From Isoetes taiwanensis (lineage: Eukaryota > Streptophyta > Lycopodiopsida > Isoetales > Isoetaceae), in contig JAJEKV010000020.1 in assembly GCA_021234155.1 (NCBI GenBank), forward strand, positions 20,449,018 through 20,513,017: DNA of 64,000 nt. Reading direction: 5' to 3'. Made by a program: the position numbers and the translations under genes. Shown here piece by piece: positions 24,501-37,080 of this stretch. The notes below the pieces were generated by a model, which ran no database searches, was not told the DNA's origin, and was given only the letters and a program-made list of their open reading frames with translations. Numbering within the stretch: the stretch's first letter is position 1; each line of letters begins with the position of its first letter.

Positions 24501-24780
24501 CATACATTCTACCTTCCTGACTTTGCATCTCAATCCAAATATACTGTAATGTTGCTCTTTTTTCCAAAATTGAAATCAATCCAGCGAACTCAGTTCTTAC
24601 ATAGCATGCGATACCACCATACCCTCTATTTTTCCTTTTAGGAGCCCATGTTGAATGCATCAACGTGAAGCCATGTATATCTGGTATTCCCCTTTCTTCA
24701 TGTTCACCTGTCTCAAGAAAAAATACTACATCTACATTCATAAGGATGTCCATCATAACAACTGCTTTATCATGTGTCAA
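21519..24780 (-). pseudogene. LINE2 ORF2: endonuclease and reverse transcriptase, one frameshift
   Basis: The N-terminal frame (24780-23296) has the APE-like endonuclease with FFLETGEHEE, LLMGDFNGRT and ESDHVPIFVTL. It loses the frame near 23330-23345, where the expected PQDW segment shifts by one register, and the second frame (23255-21519, 578 codons) takes over at HNYRMILVGSFYAK. That part carries FVDFSKAFDMVNR, GVKQGCPLSPTLFG, the YADD box (residues 174-177 of the piece), YKYLGLVV and a C-terminal CQLCGNSDLEDESHVLLHC motif. One shift in about 1080 codons means the copy died recently. Nothing indicates programmed frameshifting, but the site deserves comparison with sister copies. Confidence 0.85.
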
Positions 24781-24822
24781 AGTATTGATATTCCAACATG
24801 CTAACCTGACGGCCGATATTTC

Positions 24823-25875
24823 CTATGCTACTGGAAGTGCATCATCTGCTGCCTCTATAATGACACGTCCTTTTCTCCAGAAAGCCTTCTGTCCACTTTT
24901 CCTTGCATCCTTCAACTTCTGAAGCTCCTTTTTGTGCTGTTCATACTGATCTTTGGTAAGATCTTCGTTTATCCATACATTTTCTCCCTTTAACATGCTG
25001 CGTTTCTTAAGTATGTTTATTTTGCATTCCCGATTCATAAATTTAACAACTACATGCCTGGCTGCCTCTGTGGATTTGCCAACTCTAAAGGCCTCTACAG
25101 TCCCGCTGTTTGGCGTATCTAATCTGGTAGCAAATAAATCTCTTACCTTGGCCATAGTATCTTCATTGTGCTCCTCTGGAAGACCCACAAGGCGGATGTT
25201 CAATGCTCGGTTGCGCCTCTCCTGTTCTTCAATATAATTATCCAGTTTCCGTTGCACCTCAGCTACATCTTCTTTATCTGTGAGAGCTTCAAAGCCGTTA
25301 TCATCCTCACTGTCCCCATCACTATTTTCATTTTCTATCTCAAGTTTCATTTGCTGTTTAAATTCATCAATTTCAGAGCGAATTTCTTGCTTGAATTTGT
25401 CCATTTCCTGCTGCAACTGAGCCAAATAAGTCTTCTGCAGATTTTCCACAATGCTGCTCATGGCTGAATGCATCGATTCCTGAAGGGCCAACATCAAATC
25501 CTTCTTCATATCATTGATCATGGTCGTCATTGATGTTGCCATGGAAAGTTCCAGGCTGCGCTGTATTCCTAAAGCTAGTTCCTTGCCCAAAGCCGATGTC
25601 ACCGTGTCAGCCACCAAATCTCCTGTTTTAGCAAAGCTTTTGACATTTTCAAGCCCCAAATTCACTGTTTTACCAATCACAGCAGAAGTTCCTAGCCCCA
25701 AATCTCCTGTTTTAGCAGAGTTCTTGTCCACAACCAGATCCCCTGTTTTAATAGCGTTCCTGACGGCTACCAAAGCTTCTGTTCTGATTTTCTTCTGCCC
25801 AGTAGCAGCATCGTCGGACCCTAAATCCCCTGTTTCTGTATTTTCTACTGTTGTTGTCGCCAGTTTCGACATCAT
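24823..25875 (-). CDS. LINE2 ORF1: coiled-coil RNA-binding protein, 350 residues, intact
   Basis: The ORF is uninterrupted. Residues about 1-110 contain a motif KTGDLxxD/G repeated several times (TGDLGSDD, KTGDLVVD, KTGDLGLG, KTGDLVAD), then a long amphipathic coiled coil (about 115-230) and an RRM-like domain beginning RALNIRLVGLPEEHNED, ending with WINEDLTKDQYEQHKKELQK and a basic tail. The layout matches L1-type ORF1 proteins, which coat the element RNA and act as nucleic-acid chaperones. The repeated TGDL head is not a known part of that family to my knowledge. ORF2 starts 43 bases downstream, close enough for reinitiation. Confidence 0.8.
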   Translation of the reverse strand: MMSKLATTTVENTETGDLGSDDAATGQKKIRTEALVAVRNAIKTGDLVVDKNSAKTGDLGLGTSAVIGKTVNLGLENVKSFAKTGDLVADTVTSALGKELALGIQRSLELSMATSMTTMINDMKKDLMLALQESMHSAMSSIVENLQKTYLAQLQQEMDKFKQEIRSEIDEFKQQMKLEIENENSDGDSEDDNGFEALTDKEDVAEVQRKLDNYIEEQERRNRALNIRLVGLPEEHNEDTMAKVRDLFATRLDTPNSGTVEAFRVGKSTEAARHVVVKFMNRECKINILKKRSMLKGENVWINEDLTKDQYEQHKKELQKLKDARKSGQKAFWRKGRVIIEAADDALPVA

Positions 25876-25998
25876 CCGGTCCTTCTTAGACGCTTTTTTG
25901 TTTTATCATCATCAAAGATCAACTTCTTCAGAAATCGTGATCGAACTTGAAGTCTTCTTGTTTTTTTGAGCATTTTTAGTCGGCAGTTGCAACATTTT

Positions 25999-26146
<148 letters not shown>

Positions 26147-26333
26147 TTTATTAATCACCACTGTGAGGCCATCAGATCTAGAAGACGTTCACACTATCAA
26201 AGTTATAAAAAATATCATCTTATGCATCCTCAGACAGGAGTGCATTAGCCTCTTTCCTCTCATTCTCATCTACAAGGTCTTTATCATGCAGCTAAGCAAA
26301 TATCTCTACGCTTGAGGACCTCCATAAGGAATC

Positions 26334-27409
26334 CCATCGATCCAAGCCCTCGGATCGAGATTCTAGAGAGGATGAACATGCATGTCTCGCATGCATGCAT
26401 TAGTTGGGAGTTCACTATGTTAGGCAAGGTTCTTCATCAACGTCTCATCGGCGCTTTGCCTTCTCTCTCAGCAGTACCTCATTCTATATTCTTTGAAACC
26501 ATGCAGGGGAGGGGCTTCTCCCTGCTTGGATTGACCAATTTGGCATTTCTTTCATGTTGTGGCATATCCTTTCTCGGCCTTGCCTCTCCTTTGGCCATAA
26601 TCCTTTGACCTTCACCCTCGACCCCGTTTTGATAAGGAAGCTCTCTTCTATTCGGGAGGTTTTTGTCGTTTTCATGTGAGCCCCATTCTAGAATCCCATC
26701 GATGCGAGCCCTCGGATCGAGATTTTAGAGAGGGTGAGCATGCATGTCTCGCATGCATGCATTGCATGCTTTTCCTGGTTGGGACTTCGCTATATTATGC
26801 GAGGTCCTTCATTAATGTCTCATCGACGCTTTCTCTTCTCTCTCAGCAGTATCTTATTCTTTATTCTTTGAAACCCACCCTCCCCCCCTTAATTGTTTAA
26901 TGTATTTTTGTCGCATGGCACGCGTGACCAGCCCCTCTATTGGAAGAGGTTTTTCTTTTGTTGTCGCGTGGCACGCGTGATCATCCCCTCCACTTTGGGA
27001 GGTTTGTTTTTTCACATTTGTTCTAGTGTTGATGATGTGCAATACATGTTGGCAAGCAGTAGCAGCTTCGACTTCTCCATTCATGGGTTTTTTGGGAGCG
27101 AATTTTTAGCCTTACGTTGTCCAAGCCCCTTGCCGAAGGTCTATCACTAGGGTTTTTCCTCGAAAACCCGAATGGGCGGGGTTTTTTAATCCCGGTGATA
27201 AGCTTTGGGCAGGTACACAAACCAAACATTTATAGCATTGTATTTTATGGGGTCCAAGTTGTACAATTAGACATTCCCTAAATTTTTCTTCGTGGGTAAT
27301 TCGCATGTATGCGGCTATCCACTATCCACCATTGTAGAAAATATGCTGAGATGAATGAGAAGCCTATCTATCGGGAGGTTTTTGTCGTTTTCATGCGAAC
27401 CCCATTCTA
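26334..27409 (+). mobile_element. HAE-1: two-unit hairpin-array element inside LINE3
   Basis: The element interrupts LINE3 at GAATC (26329-26333); the right copy of that target repeat is lost here but kept in HAE-2. Unit S (26334-26690) and unit L (26691-27409) share a head of about 180 bases: a hairpin around CGATCC, GCATGCATGC runs, GCTATATTA or a similar TATA-like site, and a CTCTCTCAGCAGTA leader. Both end in GGGAGGTTTTTGTCGTTTTC and CCCCATTCTA. Between head and end, S has a short body beginning GCAGGGGAGGGGCTTC, while L has a 500-base body with mini-hairpins and the large CGAAAACCC hairpin. No ORF is present, so it should be non-coding. It is unclassified. Confidence 0.7.
27126..27213 (+). 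repeat. CGAAAACCC hairpin, HAE-1 copy
   Basis: An outer stem (TATCACT with GGTGATA, and GGG with CCC, one A bulged) encloses the core TTTTTCCTCGAAAACCC, a short loop and GGGCGGGGTTTTTT. The outer pairing can be extended by GCC/GGGC. It is one of eight loci with this design. Confidence 0.65.
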
Positions 27410-27410
27410 G

Positions 27411-28850
27411 TACCTATCGGATAGGCAGCAATATTAAAAAATTCTAACCATGTATTTGAAGAAATCCCAAAATTGCTTCTAATGTTAGCATATGCATGGC
27501 AATGGAGAATCACATGGGGTTCATCCTCTATCTCATCTCGTGGTATATTGCCCCATCTTCCTACCTCCACTCCAAGTCTATGGGAACTGAGCCGCATTCT
27601 GCTAATGGTGGGCCTCGTTTTTATTGACAGCCTCTCCTTCAAATATGATGCCTCCTGTAGAGTTGGGTTCATCATCCTTCTATAGAATTCCTTTTTCACT
27701 TCTGGAACACTCCACAACTTCTGTAAAACATGCTCCCTAATCCATTTCCTAAGCCCACATCTGTTGCTGCTAAGCGCATTTATATCCAAACTCCACTTGT
27801 GCATCCAAACTATTATGTCAGCATACCATCCTTTCTCTTTACTTCCCTCCAATGCTAAGGGTGGCAAACTATCAACTTCCATCTCAAATTGCACTTTGCA
27901 TATGTACAACAATGTTTTATGCAATGCTCTACCTCCAAGGGAAGCATCCCACATTCAGCCAATAACATATTATAAGGCGTCTGCATTTTTGTGCTTAGTT
28001 CTGTATGGAAAAATTTCTTTTGGATCCTTTCAACCTTTTTCCACATCTCCAATGAAAGCCCAGGCCCCCAAACTTCACATCTATAGAGCACAACGGATTG
28101 CACAAGGGAGCTATACAACATTTTCTTGATACTGAAATCACATATTTCAGCATTTGTACACTTTCTCTGCAATGCAAACAATGCTTTTAAGCTGCCACTG
28201 ACTCGTTGCTCTACTGCCTGATTTTAGTGAAAGCTTTTATCAACAATCAGCCCCAGATATTTATACACACTTGCAATTTCTATAGTTTTACCTTTATAGT
28301 ACCATGCAAAGTGATCCACTTTATTGGCCTCAAAAATGATGATTCTTGTTTTATTCATATTCACTACCATACCTTTTGCATCACAAAATTCTGTCGAGGC
28401 ATCTAAGTGTCTCTGCATTCCTCCAACATCTCACAATACCATCTGCATACAACAAGAGTAATCTAACAAATCCACTCAGGGACGCATCTTCTCCTCCAAT
28501 TCCAGCTAACCATTCCTCGAAGTCGTCTATAAATAAACCAAACAAAGTCGGAGACAATGGGCAGCCTTGCTTTACCCCAATATTGCTATCCACTAAGCTC
28601 TGACATTTTTCAAAAAAAAAGGAAATGGTAATGGCACCCATACCTTATCGTATAGCGTCTTGGCTGCAAATTGATATTCCATAGGAACTCCTAGCTTGTT
28701 CATGCACTGCCAGAGATTACTTCTTTGCACCTTATCGAAGGCCTTTCTGAAATCAACAAATAATGCAAACATAGGTTTTTTCTTACCTATGACAAAATCC
28801 ATCACTGCTCTGAAGGTAACCAGATGATCTGTAGTGGATTTTTTGCGACG
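27411..28850 (-). pseudogene. LINE3 ORF2 fragment: reverse transcriptase to C-terminus
   Basis: Pieces in several frames give AFDKVQRSNLWQCMNKLG (from about 28740), GVKQGCPLSPTLFG (about 28570), a damaged catalytic box LLYADGIV instead of YADD (about 28450), YKYLGLIV and the C-terminal thumb-like region (28181-27411). The Asp-to-Gly change in the catalytic box and several frameshifts make it inactive. The last codons continue beyond HAE-1 at 26330-26180 (LKHRDIC then an acidic tail). Confidence 0.75.
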
Positions 28851-28863
28851 AGAGCCAGCTTGC

Positions 28864-29637
28864 CAAAAATTAGTTAATATTGCGACCTAATTAATGCGTT
28901 TACTTAGTTGCATGAATAGCAGGCTTGAAGAAGTTGAGATATTATCCAAGATGCGAATATTGTCACCAATGAAGTTTCCTTCACGTAGGGTGGCTCTTCG
29001 AGCATTTGGTTGGTAGATGGGACTGAAATTAAGGAACTTAGTGAGAAGAAGGAATTTGAAACAGAATTCAGAAGATGAAAGCTTCGGACAGCACAAGAAT
29101 GGGCTGGAAAAAGCTTTCTAGATTATTGGCAGATGATACGAGGGAATGAATTATGGAAGGATGATTTCCAGAATTGGTGAAGGTAGCAACAATTGGTATA
29201 GTGCAATGTTCCAGCACAGCGGAATGTGAGCGAGGCTTTACCAGAATGAACGTCATTAAAACAGCCCGTAGGAATAAGTTGAAAATTGATCAACTTGATA
29301 CTCTCATGAGGATTTCATTAGTGGGTTCTGACGTGGAAGACTATAATTTTGACAGGAGCTACAAGATTTGGAGAGAGAGTGCTAATTACAGGCACATTTT
29401 CACTACATTTGGTATAAAACGCCAGCGACGACGTGAGGAAGATAATGAGGTTTTGAAGATGAGGATGGATGAGAAAAAATGAAATTGTTGAATTGCCTAT
29501 ATGTTTTGTTCTTTGTAGGAAAATTTTCGATGCAATAAAAATTTTCTAGGAAATTGGTTGTACAATTTTTGAAGTGCTATAGAATTTAAAGTTTGTAGGA
29601 ATATTTCTTGTACAAGTAAAAACTTTCCCCACCACTG
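28864..29637 (+). mobile_element. hAT-1: internally deleted hAT element with transposase C-terminus
   Basis: The right end on the minus strand reads CAGTGGTGGGGAAAGTTTTT, a typical hAT terminus. An 8-bp direct repeat with one mismatch (CAGCTTGC at 28856-28863 and CAGCTTGG at 29638-29645) fits the hAT target duplication, and joining across it restores the LINE3 frame. The left end (CAAAAATTAG) does not mirror the right one, so the left terminus is probably altered. Inside is the C-terminal part of the transposase (28900-29481), with a 45-base deletion relative to the copy at 60760. Confidence 0.75.
29174..29482 (+). pseudogene. hAT transposase C-terminal dimerisation domain fragment
   Basis: The 102-codon frame has QCSSTAECERGFTRMNVIKT followed by RRNKLKIDQLDTLMRISLVG, the conserved block of the hAT C-terminal dimerisation domain, and a charged tail. 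It belongs to the group of hAT proteins with an N-terminal TTF-type zinc finger seen at 54476. The catalytic part is missing. Confidence 0.75.
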
Positions 29638-29802
29638 CAGCTTGGCTCGTAGCTCGAACATTATATTCCTCAGCCCAGCCACTAATTTTAGCATCAAGCA
29701 TGGTAGCAAAAAGCTTCGAATATAAGCTACTAATCATTATCATTCTATAATTGTTTGGATCAGCGCTAAAGGTAGGGGATACAATAACACTAGTGACAAA
29801 GA

Positions 29803-30190
<388 letters not shown>

Positions 30191-31079
30191 ATTCCCATTG
30201 ATTTTCAGTTGTTAAAAAGAGTACTTCTTTGGAAGTTTTTAAAAACGTTTTTTTGGTTAGTCGCTATGCCTTCCGGTTGCTAACAGCTATAGTGTCCGAC
30301 TGCTTATCTTAATGCGGCTATGGCATCCACCCAACTCCAATGAGTTTTTTTGATGCACAACTCCAAAAGGATTTTCTTAAGCTTTTTGTTACTGCATGAA
30401 GCCGACTTCAAATATCTTTTATCAGCATGACTTCGGCACAACAAAGAGTTTTTTGCATATCAGAGTTTCGCTTTAAATATATCAGAGATTTTTCTAAAGC
30501 AAACTAGTCCTCTTCTTTAGCTTCTTTTCTGCAATATTTAAGTATCAAAGCTCATGGACATTCTGGTTCTTATTTTTGGCCTACACTAATCTGGTTGCCT
30601 TTGCTCAATCCGGCCTACAGCAACTCGAATGCAGAAAAAGGCTTCTTACGAACATAAGAAAAAGGTTTTTCGTAGAACATAAGAACATTGCTTTTTGCAG
30701 AACATGGTTTCTGTGAATATAACTCCTTTGTGAGCTCAAATGTCTGATTCAAAAACATCTTCCAAAAAATCCACAAAATCTGATTCATGGCAGAATGAAA
30801 ATCATAGCCCTACACTGAAAACTGCTGCTGAAAGCATAGAGAACACCTTTCGTTATTTTTCTGTCGGATTGCCCCTTTTCCATTAATTTTGTTCTCATTC
30901 ATGCACCTCCAGTGAAAAATTATGCAAGACCAATTTGCTCAGCTTTTGCTTGAAAAATGAAGCCATTGCTTAGATTTCTTAAGGATCGTAGCTAAGAACA
31001 AGAAGAGGGGATACAAAACTAAAGGCAACAAAAAAATATTCTGGCCAGCATGGAAATTTCAGGCCAAACTAGGCCAAAC
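30191..31079 (+). repeat. Dispersed repeat, right copy of the approximately 0.9-kb duplicated segment
   Basis: Collinear with 16101-16972, with scattered substitutions, one extra about 20-base stretch near 30465 and a duplicated AGGCCAAACT near the right end. No ORF is supported. Confidence 0.75.
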
Positions 31080-31192
31080 TGGACCAGTTAGTGCACGAGA
31101 GATAATTGTCTCTCATCATCTCTCGTGCTCATACGTATAAAAATTATCTCTACGACGAGAGACAAAAAATAAAATGATCGAGCATGTGGCCA

Positions 31193-31195
<3 letters not shown>
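31080..31195 (+). repeat. Fold-back repeat E, left arm of the second nest
   Basis: It has CCAGTTAGTGCACGAGAGAT, GTCTCTC, TTATCTCTACGACGAGAGAC and GAGCATGTGGCCAACC, and is followed by a GA tract. The partner right arm begins at 31999 after one truncated LINE. Confidence 0.55.

Positions 31196-31225
<30 letters not shown>
31196..31225 (+). repeat. (GA)n microsatellite, 30 bp, 3' boundary of LINE4
   Basis: A short pure AG run before the LINE4 3' end (minus-strand tail reading ACGTAATAC then TC repeats). Confidence 0.95.
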
Positions 31226-32140
<915 letters not shown>

Positions 32141-32460
32141 AACCCCATCGAATATTTTATTGTTAGTGGCATAACACCCGGTTTCTCAATTTTGGCGCCC
32201 GAAAACTCTCCCGGAAATTGAGCCACCAATTTCTATCCCTGTTCAAGAAATGATCTCCATATTGTTTCCTTGATCTACCCGCACAGTTCCTGCTCCAATT
32301 CCGCATTAGGGTCTCGAGATCGGCCTTGCAATTCAATATCCTCGAGCATTGGCAATAGAATTTCAGGTCTCAGGTTTGAAATTGTTCTTGTAAATTTTTG
32401 ATGTAAATTGTCTTCAAGAAGTAATTTGCTGTCAATTTCTGTTACATCAGGCTCTAAATC
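32141..32460. other. Region before the Myb/SANT ORF
   Basis: No ORF stands out. It probably holds the left end and leader of the PIF/Harbinger element; I could not identify matching terminal inverted repeats here and near 37000. Confidence 0.3.
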
Positions 32461-33634
32461 ATGACTAGGGCTACTAGATCTGCTCTTCCAGCAACCATGA
32501 AACCCTTTGTGCCCCCTAGAACCGAGAAATTGCCTTCAAAGAGGCCGAAGAAGATGACTGGCCAAATTCTTGAATCCGATGCATTGCAGATCAGTTCTCA
32601 GCCTCAAGGTGCAGAGAAAGCAGAAAAAGGCATTGGCTCCAAATCCAGGTGAGTCGATGCCCCCTGAAAATTCTTTGGCCTTGATTGTTCATGGAAATGA
32701 TTCTGATGCCATTCAAAGCAAAAAAAGAACGCGGCTTGTTGATTGGTCTGACAATGCAATTGGCACAATGTTGTCCTTGATGAAAGAGTATAAAGTTCAT
32801 AACAATGAAAATATTAATATGTCCGCCAGTCAGTGGAGAGAGATCATAATAAAACTTCAACACTCAGTAGAGGGTTTAGAAGATTCAAGGCAATGGAGAA
32901 ACAAATGGGATAAATTGCAGATTAAATTTAGGGATGAAAAAGAAGCTTCAAATAGGACTGGTGCAGAACCTTTGAGTTGGCCATGGTTTGAATTCATGGA
33001 AGATTTAAAGCATGGACAGACTAATGAGAGAGACATACCTGGTGGTGGAGATGATGGAACTTTTGGTCCCGAGGCATTTGAGGAAGCTGAAATGTTCACA
33101 AATGAATTTATGTCTCAAGCATTCTTTGAGACAATTAGTATTGAAGCCTCTTTTGTTGAAGAGGAATTCATAAATGTTGACAATAATGGAGGTGTTCCTG
33201 ACAGTCCAAACAACCCTATTGGCAATGAGAAGCACAACAATAAGGACACTTCAAGTGCTCAAAAAGAAAATAGTGGGAAAGAAACACCAAGTGGCTGCAA
33301 TATCTCTGACACAAACCCAAGATCAGCTGCTTGCAATAAACCAGGAGTGTGTGGGAAGCCATCAACTAAAAGAAGATCTCGAGTTCACATAGATGAAGAC
33401 ATTGCAACAGGAATATCTAAAATGGCAAACAGTTTTAGGGAAAATGAAGCAAGGAAATTGGAGTTCATGAGGGAGGATTAAGGCGGAATTGATCAAGGAA
33501 TTGGAGACAACGAGATCAGCAAACAATTGCTGAATCCATGGCAAGCATGACTCAAAGTATTTGTCAGATGACAAAGGACACCCTTCTCGAGATTGCCAAG
33601 CTTGCATCATCCAAACAGAATTCTTAGGTAAGTG
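32461..33634 (+). pseudogene. PIF/Harbinger ORF1: Myb/SANT-like DNA-binding protein
   Basis: PIF/Harbinger transposons encode a Myb/SANT-like protein that helps the transposase bind and enter the nucleus. The 5' frame (32461-32652) has a basic, proline-rich head; the main frame (to 33481) then gives the SANT-like pattern: LVDWSDNAIGTMLSLMKEY, a second Trp in SASQWREIIIKL, and the third helix with WRNKWDKLQIKF. A low-complexity Asn/Ser/Lys linker and TKRRSRVHIDEDIATGI follow. The two frames meet at AATCCAGGTGAGTC, which could be a splice donor, so an intron is possible instead of a shift. After 33481 the helical tail (MASMTQSICQMTKDTLLEIA) continues in another frame to a stop near 33627. It faces the transposase 1.9 kb downstream, which is on the opposite strand. 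Confidence 0.6.
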
Positions 33635-33920
33635 TTCTGCAATTCTGTTGTTCAGTAGTTCTTAGGTTTCAGTTTTGTAATTCTTATGTTTGACTTCTCT
33701 AATTCTTAGGTGAGTTACTTGAATTGTTCAATGATTGGTTTCATGAAATAGGTGCAGCATAAAGTGTAATGAATTTCTTACGCTTATGCCCATAACATGA
33801 TGTAAATTCTGCAAAAAGCTGAATTTGTCTATCATGAGGTACCATTCTTTATGGTAACATAATGGCACAAAATTCGCTACATAGGGTGGCGTGAAATGAC
33901 CCTTTCCATTCTTTCCCTGC

Positions 33921-34301
33921 ATGGCTCGTAGGAAGGCATTAGTTAGGCGCTCGCCCCCGCCATCGAGCTCGTCTTCAAGCTCGAGCTCTTCCTACTCTCT
34001 TCCCCTTTCGTCTTCAAGCTCATCTTCAATGTCCCAGGAAAGCCAAGCCGATTCCTCTACAACAATCGAATCTGATGGAGTCTTGCCATTTGAGGTGAGA
34101 AGGCATCACCAGACAATATCCCAAAGAGTTGTCATGGGTTATTTTGAAATGGGGATAAGAATCGAAGAGCAGTTGTTCCATTGGGCTCAAGCAGCAGAAC
34201 TTCGCCAAGTTTTGCATTTGGAAGTTACCTTTCTGAAAGTTGGAGAAGCCTGGTGCATGTACGAAGTTAGGAGTCCAAGTTTTCGATGCGAGTTCTGTTG
34301 A
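33921..34301 (+). CDS. Unidentified 126-codon ORF with serine runs
   Basis: The ORF starts MARRKALVRRSPPP, has two runs of Ser separated by SYSLPL, and then a non-repetitive half with VVMGYFEMGIRIEEQLFHW. It lies between the two PIF/Harbinger genes. I recognise no family. The second half looks more like a folded protein than the repeat ORFs nearby, but expression is unproven and it may be element-derived. Confidence 0.3.
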   Translation: MARRKALVRRSPPPSSSSSSSSSSYSLPLSSSSSSSMSQESQADSSTTIESDGVLPFEVRRHHQTISQRVVMGYFEMGIRIEEQLFHWAQAAELRQVLHLEVTFLKVGEAWCMYEVRSPSFRCEFC

Positions 34302-35484
34302 GGAAGAAAATGACTATGTTTTTTTTTTACTTCTATTGTTTTTACATAATCCTTCTCGGCTAATATAACTATCGGCTAAATTTATCTGCATACATAACCT
34401 TCATGTAGAAAGATCTTGGCTCAATTCAGTCTGCATGTAAACATGTGCTTCATTTTAGCACAACTTTTGTACATTACTGCACTTACTTGAATGAAAAAGT
34501 TATTTTGTAAGGCCAGATGATCTTATACTGGAACTTTTATGTCATACTACTAAATTCTTTCTGTTTTTTGTGCACAGATATGACAACAGGATTGGAAGAG
34601 TCATTGTTTTGAATTTTTTTAAAGGTCTATCAGGGATCTTTAAGTTTTAGCAATGTTACTTTAGGTTTGTCAGGTTTGGCATACGTTTCTGTAAAAGCAA
34701 GTAACAGAAATTATGTGAACTTAACCTGTAAATGTACTTCCTCATTCAGTTAGTAAATGTTGATTCTTTGTGAAATAAGTGTAGCCGGTGTGATTTCATG
34801 AGCAAGTTGGTTTCAACAATGAAGTTTGTTAGTTAAACAATGAAGAGAGATGTAGTATTCATAAACTGGCAGCAACAAAAATAACAGAAAAGAATCTGCA
34901 GAATGCACAATGCTCGACCATTCAAAGCGCAAGTTTTTTGGTCAATGCCAAATGAATAGTGCATCGACCAAAAAAATGCACAATGCTCGACCATTCAATC
35001 TGGACAATACGTGACAGTAATAAAAAAAAAAAAAAAATGGTGGACAATGCACAATGCTACAGTATTTTGGTCAATGCCAAATGAATAGTGCATTGACCAA
35101 AAAACTTAATATATCCATCCTGAATATAAGCTTAACTTTGCACTCCAACTGAATATTATGTGAACTTAATATATCCATCCTGAATATAAGCTTAACTTTG
35201 CACTCCAACTGAATATTATGTGAACTTAATCTGTAAATGGACTTCCTCATGCATTGCCCAAAAAAACTTAATATATCCATCCAGAATATAAGCTTAACTT
35301 TGCACTCCAACTGCAAACAACAATTACTGTTATGGTGTTACAGAGCAGTAAGTGAGAACAAGAAAGAATTTTGGATTTCAACCATGGAATTATGCTGCTC
35401 AAATACATCTTCACATGATTTTATGTTTTTGCATAACAGATGTATGCATTATGTACTCAATTAGTAACAGTTATCCAGCAGCAC
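34302..35484. other. Non-coding interior of the PIF/Harbinger region with tandem repeats
   Basis: It contains a repeated GCACAATGCTCGACCATTCA (34906 and 34979) and a 60-bp unit starting CTTAATATATCCATCCTGAA at about 35105 and 35165, with a partial third at about 35267. No gene is supported. Confidence 0.55.
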
Positions 35485-36919
35485 TCAGTCTGCATTTACC
35501 AGTTCCAAATTCTGGAATATAATATGTCGAATTTGATCCCCTTCTTTCTTCATCCTTTTGTTCATTACCTCAGTCTCGTAGTAATCAATTTCAGGAACAT
35601 CAGGTAGCAATGGCAAGTAATCAAGCTGAAGATCTTGCATGATACAAAAGTTCCACAACACACAAGTAGCATGGATTATTTTGGCAGCTCTACCAACATG
35701 GATAGACAATGCTTTTAAAATTCTGAATTTTTCTTTTATGATACCAAATCCATTTTCTACACAACTCTACCTCTACAGATCCTTTTATTAAATCTGCCAT
35801 AGGCTCCCTTTCCATCAGGAAAAACTTTAATCAGAAATCTTCGAGAGGATGCTGAATCCCCAAGCAGCATTGGTGGAATTGTAACAACCACCTCCTGATC
35901 AGTCATTTGACCCTGACTAATCTTTTTACCTGTCATCTGAACAGTAGGTTCCTGGAGTATCTGTTTGGCAGCCAACCTCTTGTATAACAAACTTTTCTTG
36001 AATTGATTTGCATCATGCACAGAACCAGTCCTATTTACACAAACATTAATGAAGAGTCTTTGGCGAGTAACCACACCTTGCATAAGGCAGGAATGTCTTT
36101 TGTGCCTGGAATAATAGTCATCACCATTGTCTTTGCTCCATGGTTTTCTATACAAATAGATATGAGATCCATCAACAGCTCCAAATATATTTGGTATACC
36201 TGTAGCATCTTCAAAATCTTTGTTTATGTCCAACAATCTTTGGCCTGTTGGTAAAGCAATGAACCTCTTGTAAAGCATAGTCTTGGATGCCAAAGCAAAA
36301 GTTATTTTTTTCGTGTATTTCTGCACAGTAGCTTTACCTACATAAAATCTTTGACCTACATGCAGGGGTTTCTCACCATGTGCTAAGAAAGAAAGCACCA
36401 TGGCCACTGCTTTCCCGGGATCAACATCATTCCAGGTCTGATTAAGTAAGGCACAATAAGACCAACCAATTTCTCAAATACAGCCCTCTTCATCCGATAG
36501 AACTGGTGCCACATATCATCTTCAAAAGAGGGGAGGCAATTCCAAGCGTGATTATCAATGCTGTCCCACTGTGTTGTCTGCCTTGGACATACCCAAAATC
36601 TCTGGGGAGGCCTCCTTAATCTCGAAGAAGCTGCTAACAAGAGTGTAGATGTTGCACACATGTAACTAATATTATCTTCTACCTCTGCATTCTGCTCTAA
36701 AATATCCGTTGACCCTTCTCGTTCATTCTCCTGTATCAAATGTAGACAGTAGCTTTGGAAAGCCAAGCCGAGTGCCCTGAAAAGCATGGCAATCATGCCC
36801 AAAATGACCGGATCCATCAAATAATGCAAATCTGGGCCGAGAAGTCTGATTGTAGAGCTGGAATTGAACAAAAATGGCTGCTGAACACAAAATATGGGAC
36901 AATAGAAACTGGAAAACAA
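35485..36919 (-). pseudogene. PIF/Harbinger DDE transposase, two frameshifts
   Basis: The transposase would cut and paste the element. Frame 1 (36919-36383) has the N-terminal part with WVCPRQTTQWDSIDNHAW and FYRMKRAVFEKLVGLIVPYL. The match moves to a second frame (36407-35757) at FLAHGEKPLHVGQRFYVGKA, which holds the DDE_Tnp_4 core: GAVDGSHIYL (first Asp), NRTGSVHDANQFKKS (second Asp) and LLGDSASS. A further one-base shift at about 35765 places the third acidic residue (in VENGFGIIKEKFRIL) in another frame; the tail then continues in the ORF 35709-35485 (KIIHATCVLWNFC). All three catalytic residues can be traced but not in one frame. The gene converges with the Myb/SANT ORF. Confidence 0.8.
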
Positions 36920-37080
36920 GGATATGGGATATTTCGGTACTCACCAGGAGGCGAAATCTTGACTGTGGGATAATTCGAGCTTGAACTGGCACCAAGGAAG
37001 AGGCGGGAAGAAAACTAAAAATCCCGGTGGATTCCCTCCCTTTCCGGTGGATCTCCCTCCTGGGACCCCATTGCTCTAGA

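Noticed and set aside
26690-26720. Plant snRNA upstream element (USE) in the HAE head, because of ATCCCATCG
   Set aside because: The match to RTCCCACATCG lacks two bases, the distance to the TATA-like site is too long, and other HAE copies do not keep it.
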